Below are positions 16,621-25,197 of a stretch of 64,000 nt of DNA, piece after piece. Source of the stretch: Limimaricola variabilis (GTDB lineage: Bacteria > Pseudomonadota > Alphaproteobacteria > Rhodobacterales > Rhodobacteraceae); the NCBI RefSeq assembly GCF_014195545.1, contig NZ_JACIBX010000002.1, positions 468,135 to 532,134 of the forward strand. Direction: 5' to 3'. Positions within the stretch are counted from its first letter, which is position 1; every line of letters begins with the position of its first letter. The notes beneath the pieces are model-generated. The model was not told the DNA's origin. It did not search any database and was given only the letters and a program-made list of their open reading frames with translations. Both the position numbers and the translations under genes were made by a program.

Positions 16621-17805
16621 TCAGACCCCGGCGTCGATGATCGCGCGGGCCAGAATCGGGATGGTGCGGTCGTTCAGACCGGCGATGTTCATCCGGCTGT
16701 CGCCGACCATGTAGATGCCGTGATCGTCGCGCAGCCGCGCCACCTGCTCGGGGCTGGCACCCAGCCGCGAGAACATGCCGCGATGCTGGGCCAGGAAATC
16801 GAAGCGGTCGGAGTTCGACAGCTGCCGCAGCTCGGAGGCCAGCGCCTCGCGCAGCCGCAGCATGCCGGTGCGCACCTCTTCCAGTTCGGCCTGCCAGTCG
16901 GCGCGCAGCTCCGCGTCGCCGAGGATGGTCGAGACGATCCGCGCGCCGTGGTCGGGCGGGAAGGAGTAATTCTGCCGGTTCAGGTAGGACAGCGTGCCCT
17001 GCAGTGTGCGGGTCTGCGGCACGTCACGGCCGATGGCGATCAGGATGCCGGTGCGCTCGCGGTAGATGCCGAAGTTCTTGGAGCAGCTGGCGGCGATGAT
17101 CACCTCGTCGAGCGCGCCGGCGATCAGCCGGGTGGCGCTCGCATCGGCGTCGAGCCCGTCACCGAAGCCCTGATAGGCGAGGTCGATCATCGGCACGAGG
17201 TGGCGCGCCTTGAGCGTCGCCACGATCTCGTCCCACTGCTCGGGCGAAGGATTGGCGCCGGTCGGGTTGTGGCAGCAGCCATGCAGCAGCACCACGTCGC
17301 CGGGCTTGGCCTCGGAGAGGTCGGCCATCATGCCGGCCATGTCGAGGCCGCGCGTCTCGGCGTCGAAATAGCGGTAGTTGCGGGTCTTGGCGTCGAGATG
17401 CTTGAGGATCGACAGGTGGTTGGGCCAGGTCGGGTCGGAGACCCAGATCGTGGCCTCAGGCGAGGCCATGCCGATCATCTCGAAGGCCTGGCGCACCGCA
17501 CCGGTGCCGCCCGGCGTTGCCACGGCGGCGACGCGGTCGCGCGGCAGCGTGTCGGCCAGCACCAGGTCGATCATCGCGTCGGCGAAGGCCGGGTCGCCGG
17601 CCAGAGCGGTATAGCTCTTGGTTTCCTCGGTCTGGAGCAGCCGGGCCTCGGCGGCCTTGACGGCCCGCATGATCGGGGTGCGGCCCGAAGCGTCCTTGTA
17701 GACGCCGACGCCGAGATCGATCTTCTCGTCGCGCGGATCGGCCTTGTAGGCGCTCATCAGCGCCAGGATCTTGTCGGCAGGCTGGTCGGTCAGGTTCTCG
17801 AACAT
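16621..17805 (-). CDS. Aromatic amino acid / aspartate aminotransferase (class I, AspC/TyrB type)
   Basis: A 394-residue PLP enzyme of the AspC/TyrB group, transferring amino groups between aspartate or aromatic amino acids and 2-oxoglutarate. The start MFENLTDQPADKIL is typical. Landmarks are HGCCHNPTGANPS, the PLP-lysine segment AASCSKNFGIYRERTG (lysine near 243), and the carboxyl FSRLG and MVGDSRMNIAGL stretches. The start at 17805 is preferred because AAGGA lies five bases before it; an ATG at 17811 would overlap the sulfurtransferase stop. Substrate preference cannot be decided from sequence. Confidence 0.92.
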   Translation of the reverse strand: MFENLTDQPADKILALMSAYKADPRDEKIDLGVGVYKDASGRTPIMRAVKAAEARLLQTEETKSYTALAGDPAFADAMIDLVLADTLPRDRVAAVATPGGTGAVRQAFEMIGMASPEATIWVSDPTWPNHLSILKHLDAKTRNYRYFDAETRGLDMAGMMADLSEAKPGDVVLLHGCCHNPTGANPSPEQWDEIVATLKARHLVPMIDLAYQGFGDGLDADASATRLIAGALDEVIIAASCSKNFGIYRERTGILIAIGRDVPQTRTLQGTLSYLNRQNYSFPPDHGARIVSTILGDAELRADWQAELEEVRTGMLRLREALASELRQLSNSDRFDFLAQHRGMFSRLGASPEQVARLRDDHGIYMVGDSRMNIAGLNDRTIPILARAIIDAGV

Positions 17806-17807
17806 GT

Positions 17808-18707
17808 TCATCCTTCGAGGTTGTCTTCGGCGGGGCCGGAAATCTTGGCGGGGCCGGTCTCGACCGGCAGGTCGGGGAACATGCCCCATTCGGACCAGGA
17901 GCCGTCATAAAGCTGGTGGTCGGTCTTGCCGATCCGCTCGAGCGCCAACGACAGCACCGCCGCCGTCACGCCGGAGCCGCAGGTGGTGATCACCGGACGG
18001 TCGAGATCGACGCCCGCGCGTGCAAAGGCGGCGCGGATGCCGGGCTCGTCCTTCATCGTGCCGTCGGGGCGCAGCAACTCGCGGAAGAACAGGTTGCGCG
18101 AGCCGGGAATGTGGCCCGAGCGCAGCCCGGCACGCGGCTCCGGCGCGCCGCCCTCGAAGCGGGCGCTCGCGCGGGCATCGACGATGACATGGCTGCCGAG
18201 CTTGACCGCGCGCGCCACCTCGGTGGCGTCGACGGCCATGTCGCGGCGCGGGTTGATGGTCAGGTGCCGGTCGCGCAGCGGAGTCGGCTCGGCGGTGAGC
18301 GGACGGCCCTCGGCGCGCCATTTCGGCAGCCCGCCATCGAGCACCGCGACCTCGTCCTTGCCCATCAGCCGGAACAGCCAGCGCACGCGCGCCGCCGAGA
18401 ACAGCCCCGCGCCGTCATAGACGACGATGCGGTGGCCGTCGCCGACCCCCATGGCGCGCAGCCGGGCGACGAATTTCTCGGGCGGCGGCGCCATGTGGGG
18501 CAGGCCGCTGCGGTGATCTGAGATGTCGTCGATGTCGAAATAGCGGGCGCCCGGGATATGCGCCGCGTCGTATTCGGCGCGGCCATCACGGCCGGTATCC
18601 GGCAGGTACCAGGAGGCGTCGAGGATCCGCAGGTCGGGGTCACCGAGCCGCTCGGCCAGCCAGCGGGTCGAGACGAGCGTGCGGGGGTCGTCGGCGGTCT
18701 CGGGCAT
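17808..18707 (-). CDS. sseA: 3-mercaptopyruvate sulfurtransferase
   Basis: A 299-residue tandem rhodanese protein. The catalytic loop is CGSGVTAA with C243, the mercaptopyruvate sulfurtransferase signature that distinguishes it from thiosulfate sulfurtransferases. The inactive amino-terminal rhodanese domain carries HIPGARYFDIDDISD near residue 50, and the second domain has SGHIPGSRNLFFRELL near 200. It transfers sulfur from 3-mercaptopyruvate to thiol acceptors, linking cysteine catabolism to sulfur donation. It is followed within a few bases by the aminotransferase gene, which could supply mercaptopyruvate by cysteine transamination. Confidence 0.94.
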   Translation of the reverse strand: MPETADDPRTLVSTRWLAERLGDPDLRILDASWYLPDTGRDGRAEYDAAHIPGARYFDIDDISDHRSGLPHMAPPPEKFVARLRAMGVGDGHRIVVYDGAGLFSAARVRWLFRLMGKDEVAVLDGGLPKWRAEGRPLTAEPTPLRDRHLTINPRRDMAVDATEVARAVKLGSHVIVDARASARFEGGAPEPRAGLRSGHIPGSRNLFFRELLRPDGTMKDEPGIRAAFARAGVDLDRPVITTCGSGVTAAVLSLALERIGKTDHQLYDGSWSEWGMFPDLPVETGPAKISGPAEDNLEG

Positions 18708-18772
18708 GCGTTACCTCGGGTCGGGGCGCTCGGGCGGAGGAGTAGACCCGTGGCCCGCCGGGTGCAAGCGGC

Positions 18773-19249
18773 CTAGATCCCCTCGCGCAGCAGCCGTTGC
18801 TTCTGCCGGCCCCAGTCGCGCTTGGCCTCGGTGGCGCGCTTGTCGTGCAGCTTCTTGCCCTTGGCGATGGCGATCTTGAGCTTCACCAGGCCGCGATCGT
18901 TGAAATACATCACCAGCGGCACGATGGTCATGCCCTCGCGCTGGGTGGCGTTCCACAGCCGTGCAAGCTCCTTGCGCGAGACCAGCAGCTTGCGCTTGCG
19001 CCGCTCTTCGTGGCCGAAGGTGCGGCCCGCGTCATAGGGGGCGATATAGGCATTGGTGAGCCACAGCTCGCCATCCTCGACGGCGGCATAGCTCTCGGCG
19101 ATGTTGGACTGGCCGGTGCGCAGGCTCTTCACCTCGGACCCCATCAGCTGGATGCCGCATTCGAGATCGCTCTCGATCGCATAATCGTAGCGCGCCCGCC
19201 GGTTCTCGGCGATCACCTTGTAATTCTTGTTCTGCTCTTTCTTGGCCAT
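18773..19249 (-). CDS. smpB: SsrA-binding protein SmpB
   Basis: A 158-residue RNA-binding protein that partners tmRNA to rescue stalled ribosomes. The signature is complete: [69 protein letters not shown] and the KGKKLHDKR tail. The start [17 protein letters not shown] is standard. It lies 103 bases downstream of dapA on the same strand. The tmRNA gene itself is not in this window. Confidence 0.96.
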   Translation of the reverse strand: MAKKEQNKNYKVIAENRRARYDYAIESDLECGIQLMGSEVKSLRTGQSNIAESYAAVEDGELWLTNAYIAPYDAGRTFGHEERRKRKLLVSRKELARLWNATQREGMTIVPLVMYFNDRGLVKLKIAIAKGKKLHDKRATEAKRDWGRQKQRLLREGI

Positions 19250-19352
19250 GCGCCCGATCTAGGGGCGCCACGCGCCCGAGTCCAGCGCGCCGCCGCCCTT
19301 CGCCATTCACTGGAAGATGCGGCGCGCCCGGACACGGCCGGGCGCGGTGGGG

Positions 19353-20228
19353 TCAGTGGCCGATCAGCCCGGCATGGCGCAGCGCGTCCTTGATCGCGAG
19401 CCGGGTGCCCTCGAGCAGCGGGGTGAGCGGCGAGCGCACCTCGTCGCGGCACAGGCCGAGCACCGACATAGCATATTTCGCGCCCGCCACGCCCGGCTCC
19501 ATGAAGATCGCCTCGTGCAGCGGCATCAGCCGGTCCAGCAGGTCGAGCGCGACGTCGTAGCGGCCCCGGAGCGTCGCTTCCTGGAACTCGGCGCAGAGCC
19601 GGGGCGCGACGTTGGCGGTGACCGAAATGCAGCCCCGACCGCCATGGGCGTTGAAGCCCAGCGCGGTGGCGTCCTCGCCCGAGAGCTGGATGAAATCGAC
19701 GCCGCAATGGATCCGCTGCTTGGGCACGCGGCTCAGATCGCCGGTCGCGTCCTTCACGCCGACGATCATCGGGTGGCGGGCCAGTTCGCCCATGGTGGTG
19801 GGCGTCATGTCGACCACCGAGCGGCCGGGAATGTTGTAGATCACGATCGGCAGGCCGCACTCGGCGGCGGCCATGAAATGCGCAACCAGCCCGCGCTGGG
19901 TCGGCTTGTTGTAGTAGGGCGTGACCACGAGCGCCGCGTCTGCGCCGGCGGATTTCGCCGCTTCGACCAGGCGTACCGTCTCGGTGGTGTTGTTCGAGCC
20001 CGCGCCGGCGATCACCGGGATGCGGCCGGCGGCGGTCTTCACCACGGTCTCGACCACGAGATCGTGCTCTTCATGGGTGAGGGTGGGGCTTTCGCCGGTG
20101 GTGCCGACGGGCACGAGGCCGTGGCTGCCCTGATCGATGTGCCATTCGACCAGTTTCTTCAGCGTCTCGAGGTCCACCTGGCCATCTGCGAAGGGGGTGA
20201 CGAGGGCCGGGAGAGATCCCTTGAACAT
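19353..20228 (-). CDS. dapA: 4-hydroxy-tetrahydrodipicolinate synthase
   Basis: A 291-residue TIM-barrel aldolase that condenses pyruvate with aspartate semialdehyde, the first committed step to diaminopimelate and lysine. Motifs are [14 protein letters not shown] near residue 45, [12 protein letters not shown] near 107, YNIPGRS with the catalytic tyrosine near 135, and VGVKDATGD with the Schiff-base lysine near 163. Length agrees with the family (292 in E. coli). It is divergent from the lytic transglycosylase gene and may continue into smpB. Confidence 0.96.
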   Translation of the reverse strand: MFKGSLPALVTPFADGQVDLETLKKLVEWHIDQGSHGLVPVGTTGESPTLTHEEHDLVVETVVKTAAGRIPVIAGAGSNNTTETVRLVEAAKSAGADAALVVTPYYNKPTQRGLVAHFMAAAECGLPIVIYNIPGRSVVDMTPTTMGELARHPMIVGVKDATGDLSRVPKQRIHCGVDFIQLSGEDATALGFNAHGGRGCISVTANVAPRLCAEFQEATLRGRYDVALDLLDRLMPLHEAIFMEPGVAGAKYAMSVLGLCRDEVRSPLTPLLEGTRLAIKDALRHAGLIGH

Positions 20229-20297
20229 GCGAGAAATCCTGAGTCGGGGGGATGAAAATCGCGCGGACCCTAGACGGGATTCCGCTGCTTGCCAAGT

Positions 20298-20326
20298 TTG
20301 TGAATTGCGCCTTAACTCTGTATACC
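20298..20326 (+). promoter_or_regulatory. Candidate sigma-70 promoter of the lytic transglycosylase gene
   Basis: TTGTGA at 20298-20303 and TATACC at 20321-20326 are separated by 17 bases. This would start transcription about 43 bases before the ATG at 20376. The -10 element is good and the -35 fair. It lies in the 147-base space shared with divergent dapA. Confidence 0.5.
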
Positions 20327-20375
20327 TAGGTTGGCGCACCATGCCGAGAGACACGGAATCCCGGAGCAGCCACGC

Positions 20376-22475
20376 ATGATGACGACCCCCCGATTCTCTA
20401 CCGCACTCGCCACCGCGCTGGGCCTGTTGGCCGCGCCTGCGATGGCCGATATCGAAGCGGCTCTCGACGCCGCCGAACGTCGCGACTGGGCGCAGGCCAA
20501 GGCCGAGGCGGCGCCGCTGGGCGCCGTGGCGCTTGACCTCGTGGCCTGGGAGAAGCTGCGCGCCGGTGCCGGCGAGTGGCCCGATTACGTCGCCTTTGTC
20601 GGCGCGCATCCCGACTGGCCCCGGCTGTCCGAGATTCGCGCCGAGGGCGAGCGCGACATGCCCAAGGGCCTGCCGCCAGAGCAGGTCATCGCCTGGTTCG
20701 GCGACACGGCTCCCGAGACCGGCGAGGGCGCGGTGCGGCTGGCCGAGGCGCTGATGGCGCAGGGCAAGCCCGACGCCGCCCGCGAGATGCTGGTCGAAAG
20801 CTGGCTGACGCTGGGCCTCGACGGCACCGGCCACGCCGCGATGATGGACGCCTTCGGCGACATCCTAGCCCCGCACCACGCCAAGCGGGTCGACGCCATG
20901 CTCTGGCGCTGGCGCATCACCGATGCCGAGCGGCTGTTCGACACGCTCTCGGCCGATGAGCGCAAGGTCGCCGAGGCCCGCGTGGCGCTGATCCGCGACC
21001 GCAACGCGGCGCAGATGCTCGGCCGCGTGCCCGAGCGGCTGCGCGACACGCCCGGCATCGCCAATGCCCGCTTCAACCGCTTCGCCGACAAGGGCGACTA
21101 CACCGAGGCGCTCGAGATCCTCGAGCGGCACACCGGCAGCGAGAAGGCGCTGGGCGACCCGTTCCGCTGGGCCTCCTGGCGGGCGACGCTGGCGCGCTGG
21201 CTGATGCGACAGGGCGAGGCCGAGCGGGCCTACAAGCTCGCCAGCCAGCATTTCCTCGAAGAGGGCAGCTTCTACGCCGATCTCGAATGGCTCGCGGGCT
21301 ATATCGCGCTGACCTATCTCGACGATCCGGAAAAGGCGCTGACGCATTTCAAGCATCTCGAGAGCGACGTCGAGAGCCCGATCTCGCTGGCCCGCGCCGG
21401 GTACTGGCAGGGCCGCGCGCGGGAGGCCACGGGGGCCTACGACCAGGCGGCGCTCGACTATGCCCGCGCGGCGCTGCACCAGACCGCCTTCTACGGCCTG
21501 CTGGCCGCCGAGAAGCTCGGCCTGACGCTCGACCCGGCGCTGGCCGGGCACGAGCCGGTGGCCGACTGGCGGCAGGGCGACTTCCTCGAGGACGACCGGA
21601 CCCAGGCGGTGACCTACCTGCTCGATGCCGGGCGGTATGGCGACGCGCTGCGCTTCGTGGTCGAGCTGGGCCGGTCGCTCGATCGCGAGGGCATCGCCCA
21701 GCTCGGGCGAATGCTGATGGAGCGCGACGAGACGCATCTGGCGCTGACGCTGGGCAAGGCCGCGGCCTACCGGCAGATCGTGATCCCCGAAATCTATTTC
21801 CCGCTGCATGCGTTGGCCGAGACCGAGATGCCGGTCGCCCCCGAGCTGGCGATGTCGATCGCGCGGCGCGAGAGCGAGTTCAACATCGGCGCGGGCAGCC
21901 CGGTGGGCGCCCTCGGGCTGATGCAGCTGATGCCGGCCACCGCCGAGGAGGTCGCGGGCTGGATGGGCTTGCCCTATTCTCGGGCCAAGCTGACCAGCGA
22001 CTGGCGCTACAACGCGAAGCTCGGCTCGCGCTACCTCGCCTATCTGGAGGAGACCTTCGGCCAGAGCCCGGTGATGATCTCGGCGGGCTACAACGCAGGC
22101 GCCTCGCGGCCGCGCACCTGGATGGCCGAGCGTGGCGACCCGCGGATCGGGCAGGCAGATGTGGTCGACTGGATCGAGCACATCCCCTTCACCGAGACCC
22201 GCAACTACGTGATGCGGGTCAGCGAATCGATCCCGGTCTATCGCGCCCGGCTGACCGGCGAGACCGGGCCGGTGCGGTTCTCGGACATTCTCAACGGCAA
22301 GCCGCCCCATGTGCGGCCGCAGGCGCGGCAGGCCGATCTCGACACCATGCCGCCGGCCCCGGTGCCGCCGGCGGTCGAGGTCACGCCGCAGGGGCGCGCC
22401 TCGACCATGTCGATCTCGGACCTCGCGCCGCTGTCGATCGACGGGATCCGTCCCCCGCAGCGCCCGGCCGAGTGA
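20376..22475 (+). CDS. Soluble lytic murein transglycosylase (Slt70-like)
   Basis: A 699-residue periplasmic enzyme that cleaves peptidoglycan between MurNAc and GlcNAc to give 1,6-anhydro ends. A signal peptide ends at AAPAMA near residue 25. A long helical superhelix (residues 30-470) precedes the catalytic SLT domain, whose motif [12 protein letters not shown] holds the catalytic glutamate near residue 500. This is followed by [24 protein letters not shown] and [11 protein letters not shown]. The last 60 residues are a proline-rich tail. The ribosome-binding site GGAG lies nine bases before the ATG. Its stop directly abuts the stop of the convergent DMT permease gene. Confidence 0.93.
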   Translation: MMTTPRFSTALATALGLLAAPAMADIEAALDAAERRDWAQAKAEAAPLGAVALDLVAWEKLRAGAGEWPDYVAFVGAHPDWPRLSEIRAEGERDMPKGLPPEQVIAWFGDTAPETGEGAVRLAEALMAQGKPDAAREMLVESWLTLGLDGTGHAAMMDAFGDILAPHHAKRVDAMLWRWRITDAERLFDTLSADERKVAEARVALIRDRNAAQMLGRVPERLRDTPGIANARFNRFADKGDYTEALEILERHTGSEKALGDPFRWASWRATLARWLMRQGEAERAYKLASQHFLEEGSFYADLEWLAGYIALTYLDDPEKALTHFKHLESDVESPISLARAGYWQGRAREATGAYDQAALDYARAALHQTAFYGLLAAEKLGLTLDPALAGHEPVADWRQGDFLEDDRTQAVTYLLDAGRYGDALRFVVELGRSLDREGIAQLGRMLMERDETHLALTLGKAAAYRQIVIPEIYFPLHALAETEMPVAPELAMSIARRESEFNIGAGSPVGALGLMQLMPATAEEVAGWMGLPYSRAKLTSDWRYNAKLGSRYLAYLEETFGQSPVMISAGYNAGASRPRTWMAERGDPRIGQADVVDWIEHIPFTETRNYVMRVSESIPVYRARLTGETGPVRFSDILNGKPPHVRPQARQADLDTMPPAPVPPAVEVTPQGRASTMSISDLAPLSIDGIRPPQRPAE

Positions 22476-23342
22476 TCACCCGGCCTTGCGGTGGGTGCGG
22501 ATCAGCGTGAACACGCCCGCGCCCACCACGATCAGCGCGCCAAGCGCGACGTTGGGCGCGAGCGTCTCGCCGAAGGCCACGAGCCCCAAGCTGGCGGCGA
22601 AGGGCAGCTGCAGATAGGCGAAGGGCTGCACCGCCCCGGCCTCGGCCACCTCGTAGGTCTTGATCAGCAGGAAGTGTCCGCCGGCGCCGGTGACGCAAAG
22701 CAGCGCCATCACCGCCCAGTCCCATCCCATCAGCGGCTGCCAGTTGGGCAGGCCGATCACGGTCATCAGCACCGCACCCGACACCCCCGTCCAGAAGAAG
22801 CTCGTGGCCGCCGCGTCGCGCCGCGCGACGTAGCGGGTAAGCAGCCCGTAAAGCGCGAACATCATCGCCGCGATCATCGGGAACAGCGCTGCGGGCGAAA
22901 AGACACCGAAGCCGGGCCGCAGGATCACCAACACCCCGGCAAAGCCGATGCCGATGGCGACCCAGCGCCGCCAGCCCACGGATTCGCCCAGCACCGGGCC
23001 TGACAGCGCGGCGATGAGCAGCGGGTAGACCGCGAAGATGGCGTGGCTCTCAACAAGGCCGAGATAGACGAAGCCGATCACCATCACACAGATCTCGCCC
23101 GCCAGCAGCAGGCCACGGAAGGCCTGCAGCAGCGGCTGGGAGGTGCGCGCGGCAGCCCGGACCGAGCCCTTCTGGTGCCGTGCGATGGCGATCACGAAGG
23201 CGGCGAAGAACCAGTAGCGGATCATCACCACCATGAAGACGTTGTAGTTCTCGGCCAGATAACGCGAGATCCCATCCTGCATTGCGAAGACGAAGGTGGT
23301 GATCGTCATCAGCAGGATTCCGAGGCGGCTGTCGGTCCGCAT
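22476..23342 (-). CDS. DMT-family permease (EamA domain)
   Basis: A 288-residue inner-membrane protein with ten predicted spans and two EamA repeats. The opening MRTDSRLGILLMTITTFVFAMQDGISRYLA and the later VVLAP/GALIVVGAGVFTLIRTHRK repeat end are typical of drug/metabolite transporters. The transported substrate cannot be told from sequence. Its start overlaps the stop of mnmD (TGATG, 23340-23344), so the two are co-transcribed. The stop codons of this gene and the transglycosylase form TGATCA with no base between them. Confidence 0.88.
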   Translation of the reverse strand: MRTDSRLGILLMTITTFVFAMQDGISRYLAENYNVFMVVMIRYWFFAAFVIAIARHQKGSVRAAARTSQPLLQAFRGLLLAGEICVMVIGFVYLGLVESHAIFAVYPLLIAALSGPVLGESVGWRRWVAIGIGFAGVLVILRPGFGVFSPAALFPMIAAMMFALYGLLTRYVARRDAAATSFFWTGVSGAVLMTVIGLPNWQPLMGWDWAVMALLCVTGAGGHFLLIKTYEVAEAGAVQPFAYLQLPFAASLGLVAFGETLAPNVALGALIVVGAGVFTLIRTHRKAG

Positions 23343-24019
23343 CACAGGGGCCTCCGGGCGATGGTCATGTGGCGCTTGCGCCCGAAGCCCGGCGCCCGCG
23401 TCACCTCGAGCCCGGCGGCGGCCAGCGCCCGGCGGACATGGCCGGCGGCGGTGTAGCTCGCCAGTGTGCCGTCCGGTGCGGTATGGGCCGCGACCTCGGC
23501 CATCAGCGCGTCGCCCCACAGTTCGGGGTTCTTGGCCGGGGCAAAGCCGTCGAGGAACCACGCGTCGGCGTGGCCGTCATGTCCGGGCAGCGTCTCGCGC
23601 GCGTCGCCCCGAACGATCTCCAGGGTCACCGCGCCGTCGAAGACATATGGCCCGGGGCCATCCTCCAGCACCGCGACGAGGCGGGCCGAATAGGGCGCCA
23701 GCGTCGGAAACGCGGCAAGGGCCCGGGCGGTGTCGGCGGGTGTCATCGGAAAGGCTTCGAAGCTGGTGAAACGCAGGGTGCCGCCCGGCTGCGCCGCTTC
23801 CCAGGCTTCCCAGGCGGTGAGAAAATTCAGCCCGGTGCCGAAGCCCGTTTCCATGATCCGGAAATCTCCGCCGAAGCGCTCCGGCAGGCCGTTGCCCGCC
23901 AGAAACACGTGCCGCGTCTCGGCCAGCCCGTCCTGAATCGAGAAGTAGGGATCGTCGAAGCGGGTCGAGACCGGGATGCGGTCGTCGCGCCACGAGAGCC
24001 CGGCCTGCTGGTCGTTCAT
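23342..24019 (-). CDS. mnmD: tRNA (5-methylaminomethyl-2-thiouridine)(34)-methyltransferase MnmD
   Basis: A 225-residue SAM-dependent methyltransferase homologous to the amino-terminal half of E. coli MnmC. It makes the last methylation of mnm5s2U at the wobble base of some tRNAs. Signature stretches are METGFGTGLNFLTAWEAW (SAM motif I), TSFEAFPMT, AWFLDGFAPAKNPELW, and the carboxyl GFGRKRHMTIARR. The oxidase half of MnmC is not fused here. A separate FAD oxidoreductase gene lies 48 bases away on the other strand and is a good candidate partner. Confidence 0.92.
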   Translation of the reverse strand: MNDQQAGLSWRDDRIPVSTRFDDPYFSIQDGLAETRHVFLAGNGLPERFGGDFRIMETGFGTGLNFLTAWEAWEAAQPGGTLRFTSFEAFPMTPADTARALAAFPTLAPYSARLVAVLEDGPGPYVFDGAVTLEIVRGDARETLPGHDGHADAWFLDGFAPAKNPELWGDALMAEVAAHTAPDGTLASYTAAGHVRRALAAAGLEVTRAPGFGRKRHMTIARRPL

Positions 24020-24067
24020 GCGCGTCTGCCTTAGGTTGCGCCTTCGTGATGGCGGGGGCGGCGGTCG

Positions 24068-25126
24068 ATGGCAAGCGTGGATCTGACGGTGATGGGGGCA
24101 GGGGCCTGGGGCCTCGCGGTCGCGGTGGCCTGCGCCCGTCGCGGTGCGCATGTGCGGGTGATCGACCCGGCGGGTCCGGCCGCCGGCGCCTCGGGCGGGA
24201 TCGTCGGCGCGCTGGCGCCGCATGTGCCCGAGCAGTGGAACGACAAGAAGGCGTTCCAGCTCGAGGCGCTGCTGATGGCCGAGGCGTATTGGGCCGACAT
24301 CGCGCGGCTTTCCGGTGCCGATCCCGGCTATGCCCGTACCGGCCGGCTGCAGCCGCTCGCCGACGCGGCGGCGGTGGCGCGGGCCGAGGAACGCGCACGC
24401 GGCGCCGCCGATCTTTGGCAGGGACGGGCCGAATGGCGGGTGATCGCGGCCCATGAAGGCGGCTGGGGCGGCGACTGGGCGCCGGCGAGTCCAAGCGGCA
24501 TGCTCGTGCACGACACGCTGACCGCCCGGCTGCATCCGCGCCGCGCGACACTGGCGCTCGCGGGCGCCTTTGAGACGCTGGGCGGCGAGATCGCGCGCGA
24601 GGGGCTGCCGGAAGGGCCGGTGGTCTGGGCCACGGGCGTCGCCGGGCTCGAAGAGATCTCGGCGCTGGCTGGCAAGACCGCCGGGACCGGCGTGAAAGGG
24701 CAGGCGGCGCTGCTTCGGGCGCGCGGCTTCGACGCCGCCGATATGCCCCAGCTCTTCGTCGACGGCCTGCACGCGGTGCCGCATGCCGATGGCACGGTGG
24801 GCATCGGATCGACCTCCGAGCGCGACTATGACGACGGCGCCGCGACCGATGCGCAACTCGACGAGCTGATCGCGCGGGCCCATGGGATTTGCCCTGCGCT
24901 GGCGGAGGCCGAGGTCGTCGCGCGCTGGGCCGGGGTGCGGCCCCGGGCGAGGAGCCGCGCGCCCATGCTGGGCAGCCATCCGTTCCGCGACAACGCCTTC
25001 ATCGCCAATGGCGGCTTCAAGATCGGCTTCGGCCTCGCGCCGCTGGTGGGCGAGGTGATGGCGGATCTGGTGCTCGAAGGGCGCGACCGCATCCCCGAGG
25101 GCTTCCGACCCGAGGCCAGCCTCTGA
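24068..25126 (+). CDS. FAD-dependent oxidoreductase (DAO family), candidate split MnmC oxidase half
   Basis: A 352-residue flavoprotein of the DAO/glycine oxidase superfamily. The FAD-binding GAGAWGLAVAVACARRG lies near residue 10. The segment GGIVGALAPHVPEQWNDKKAFQ near 45 and WAGVRPRARSRAPMLGSHP with NGGFKIGFGLAPLVGEVMA at the end resemble the carboxyl oxidase half of MnmC, which removes the carboxymethyl group of cmnm5U before methylation. It is divergent from mnmD, so the two halves of MnmC may be separately encoded here. A generic amino acid oxidase is the alternative. Confidence 0.85.
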   Translation: MASVDLTVMGAGAWGLAVAVACARRGAHVRVIDPAGPAAGASGGIVGALAPHVPEQWNDKKAFQLEALLMAEAYWADIARLSGADPGYARTGRLQPLADAAAVARAEERARGAADLWQGRAEWRVIAAHEGGWGGDWAPASPSGMLVHDTLTARLHPRRATLALAGAFETLGGEIAREGLPEGPVVWATGVAGLEEISALAGKTAGTGVKGQAALLRARGFDAADMPQLFVDGLHAVPHADGTVGIGSTSERDYDDGAATDAQLDELIARAHGICPALAEAEVVARWAGVRPRARSRAPMLGSHPFRDNAFIANGGFKIGFGLAPLVGEVMADLVLEGRDRIPEGFRPEASL

Positions 25127-25197
25127 GCAGCGCGGTGGGCATCTTGTCCCCTCTGTCCCGGCCCGGCATGGTCGGCCCGGGATCGGAGGAGATGAAG

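Noticed and set aside
25192..25194. ATG at 25192 as start of the ThDP enzyme
   Set aside because: It lies one base after GGAGGA, too close for initiation; the ATG at 25198 has a seven-base spacer.
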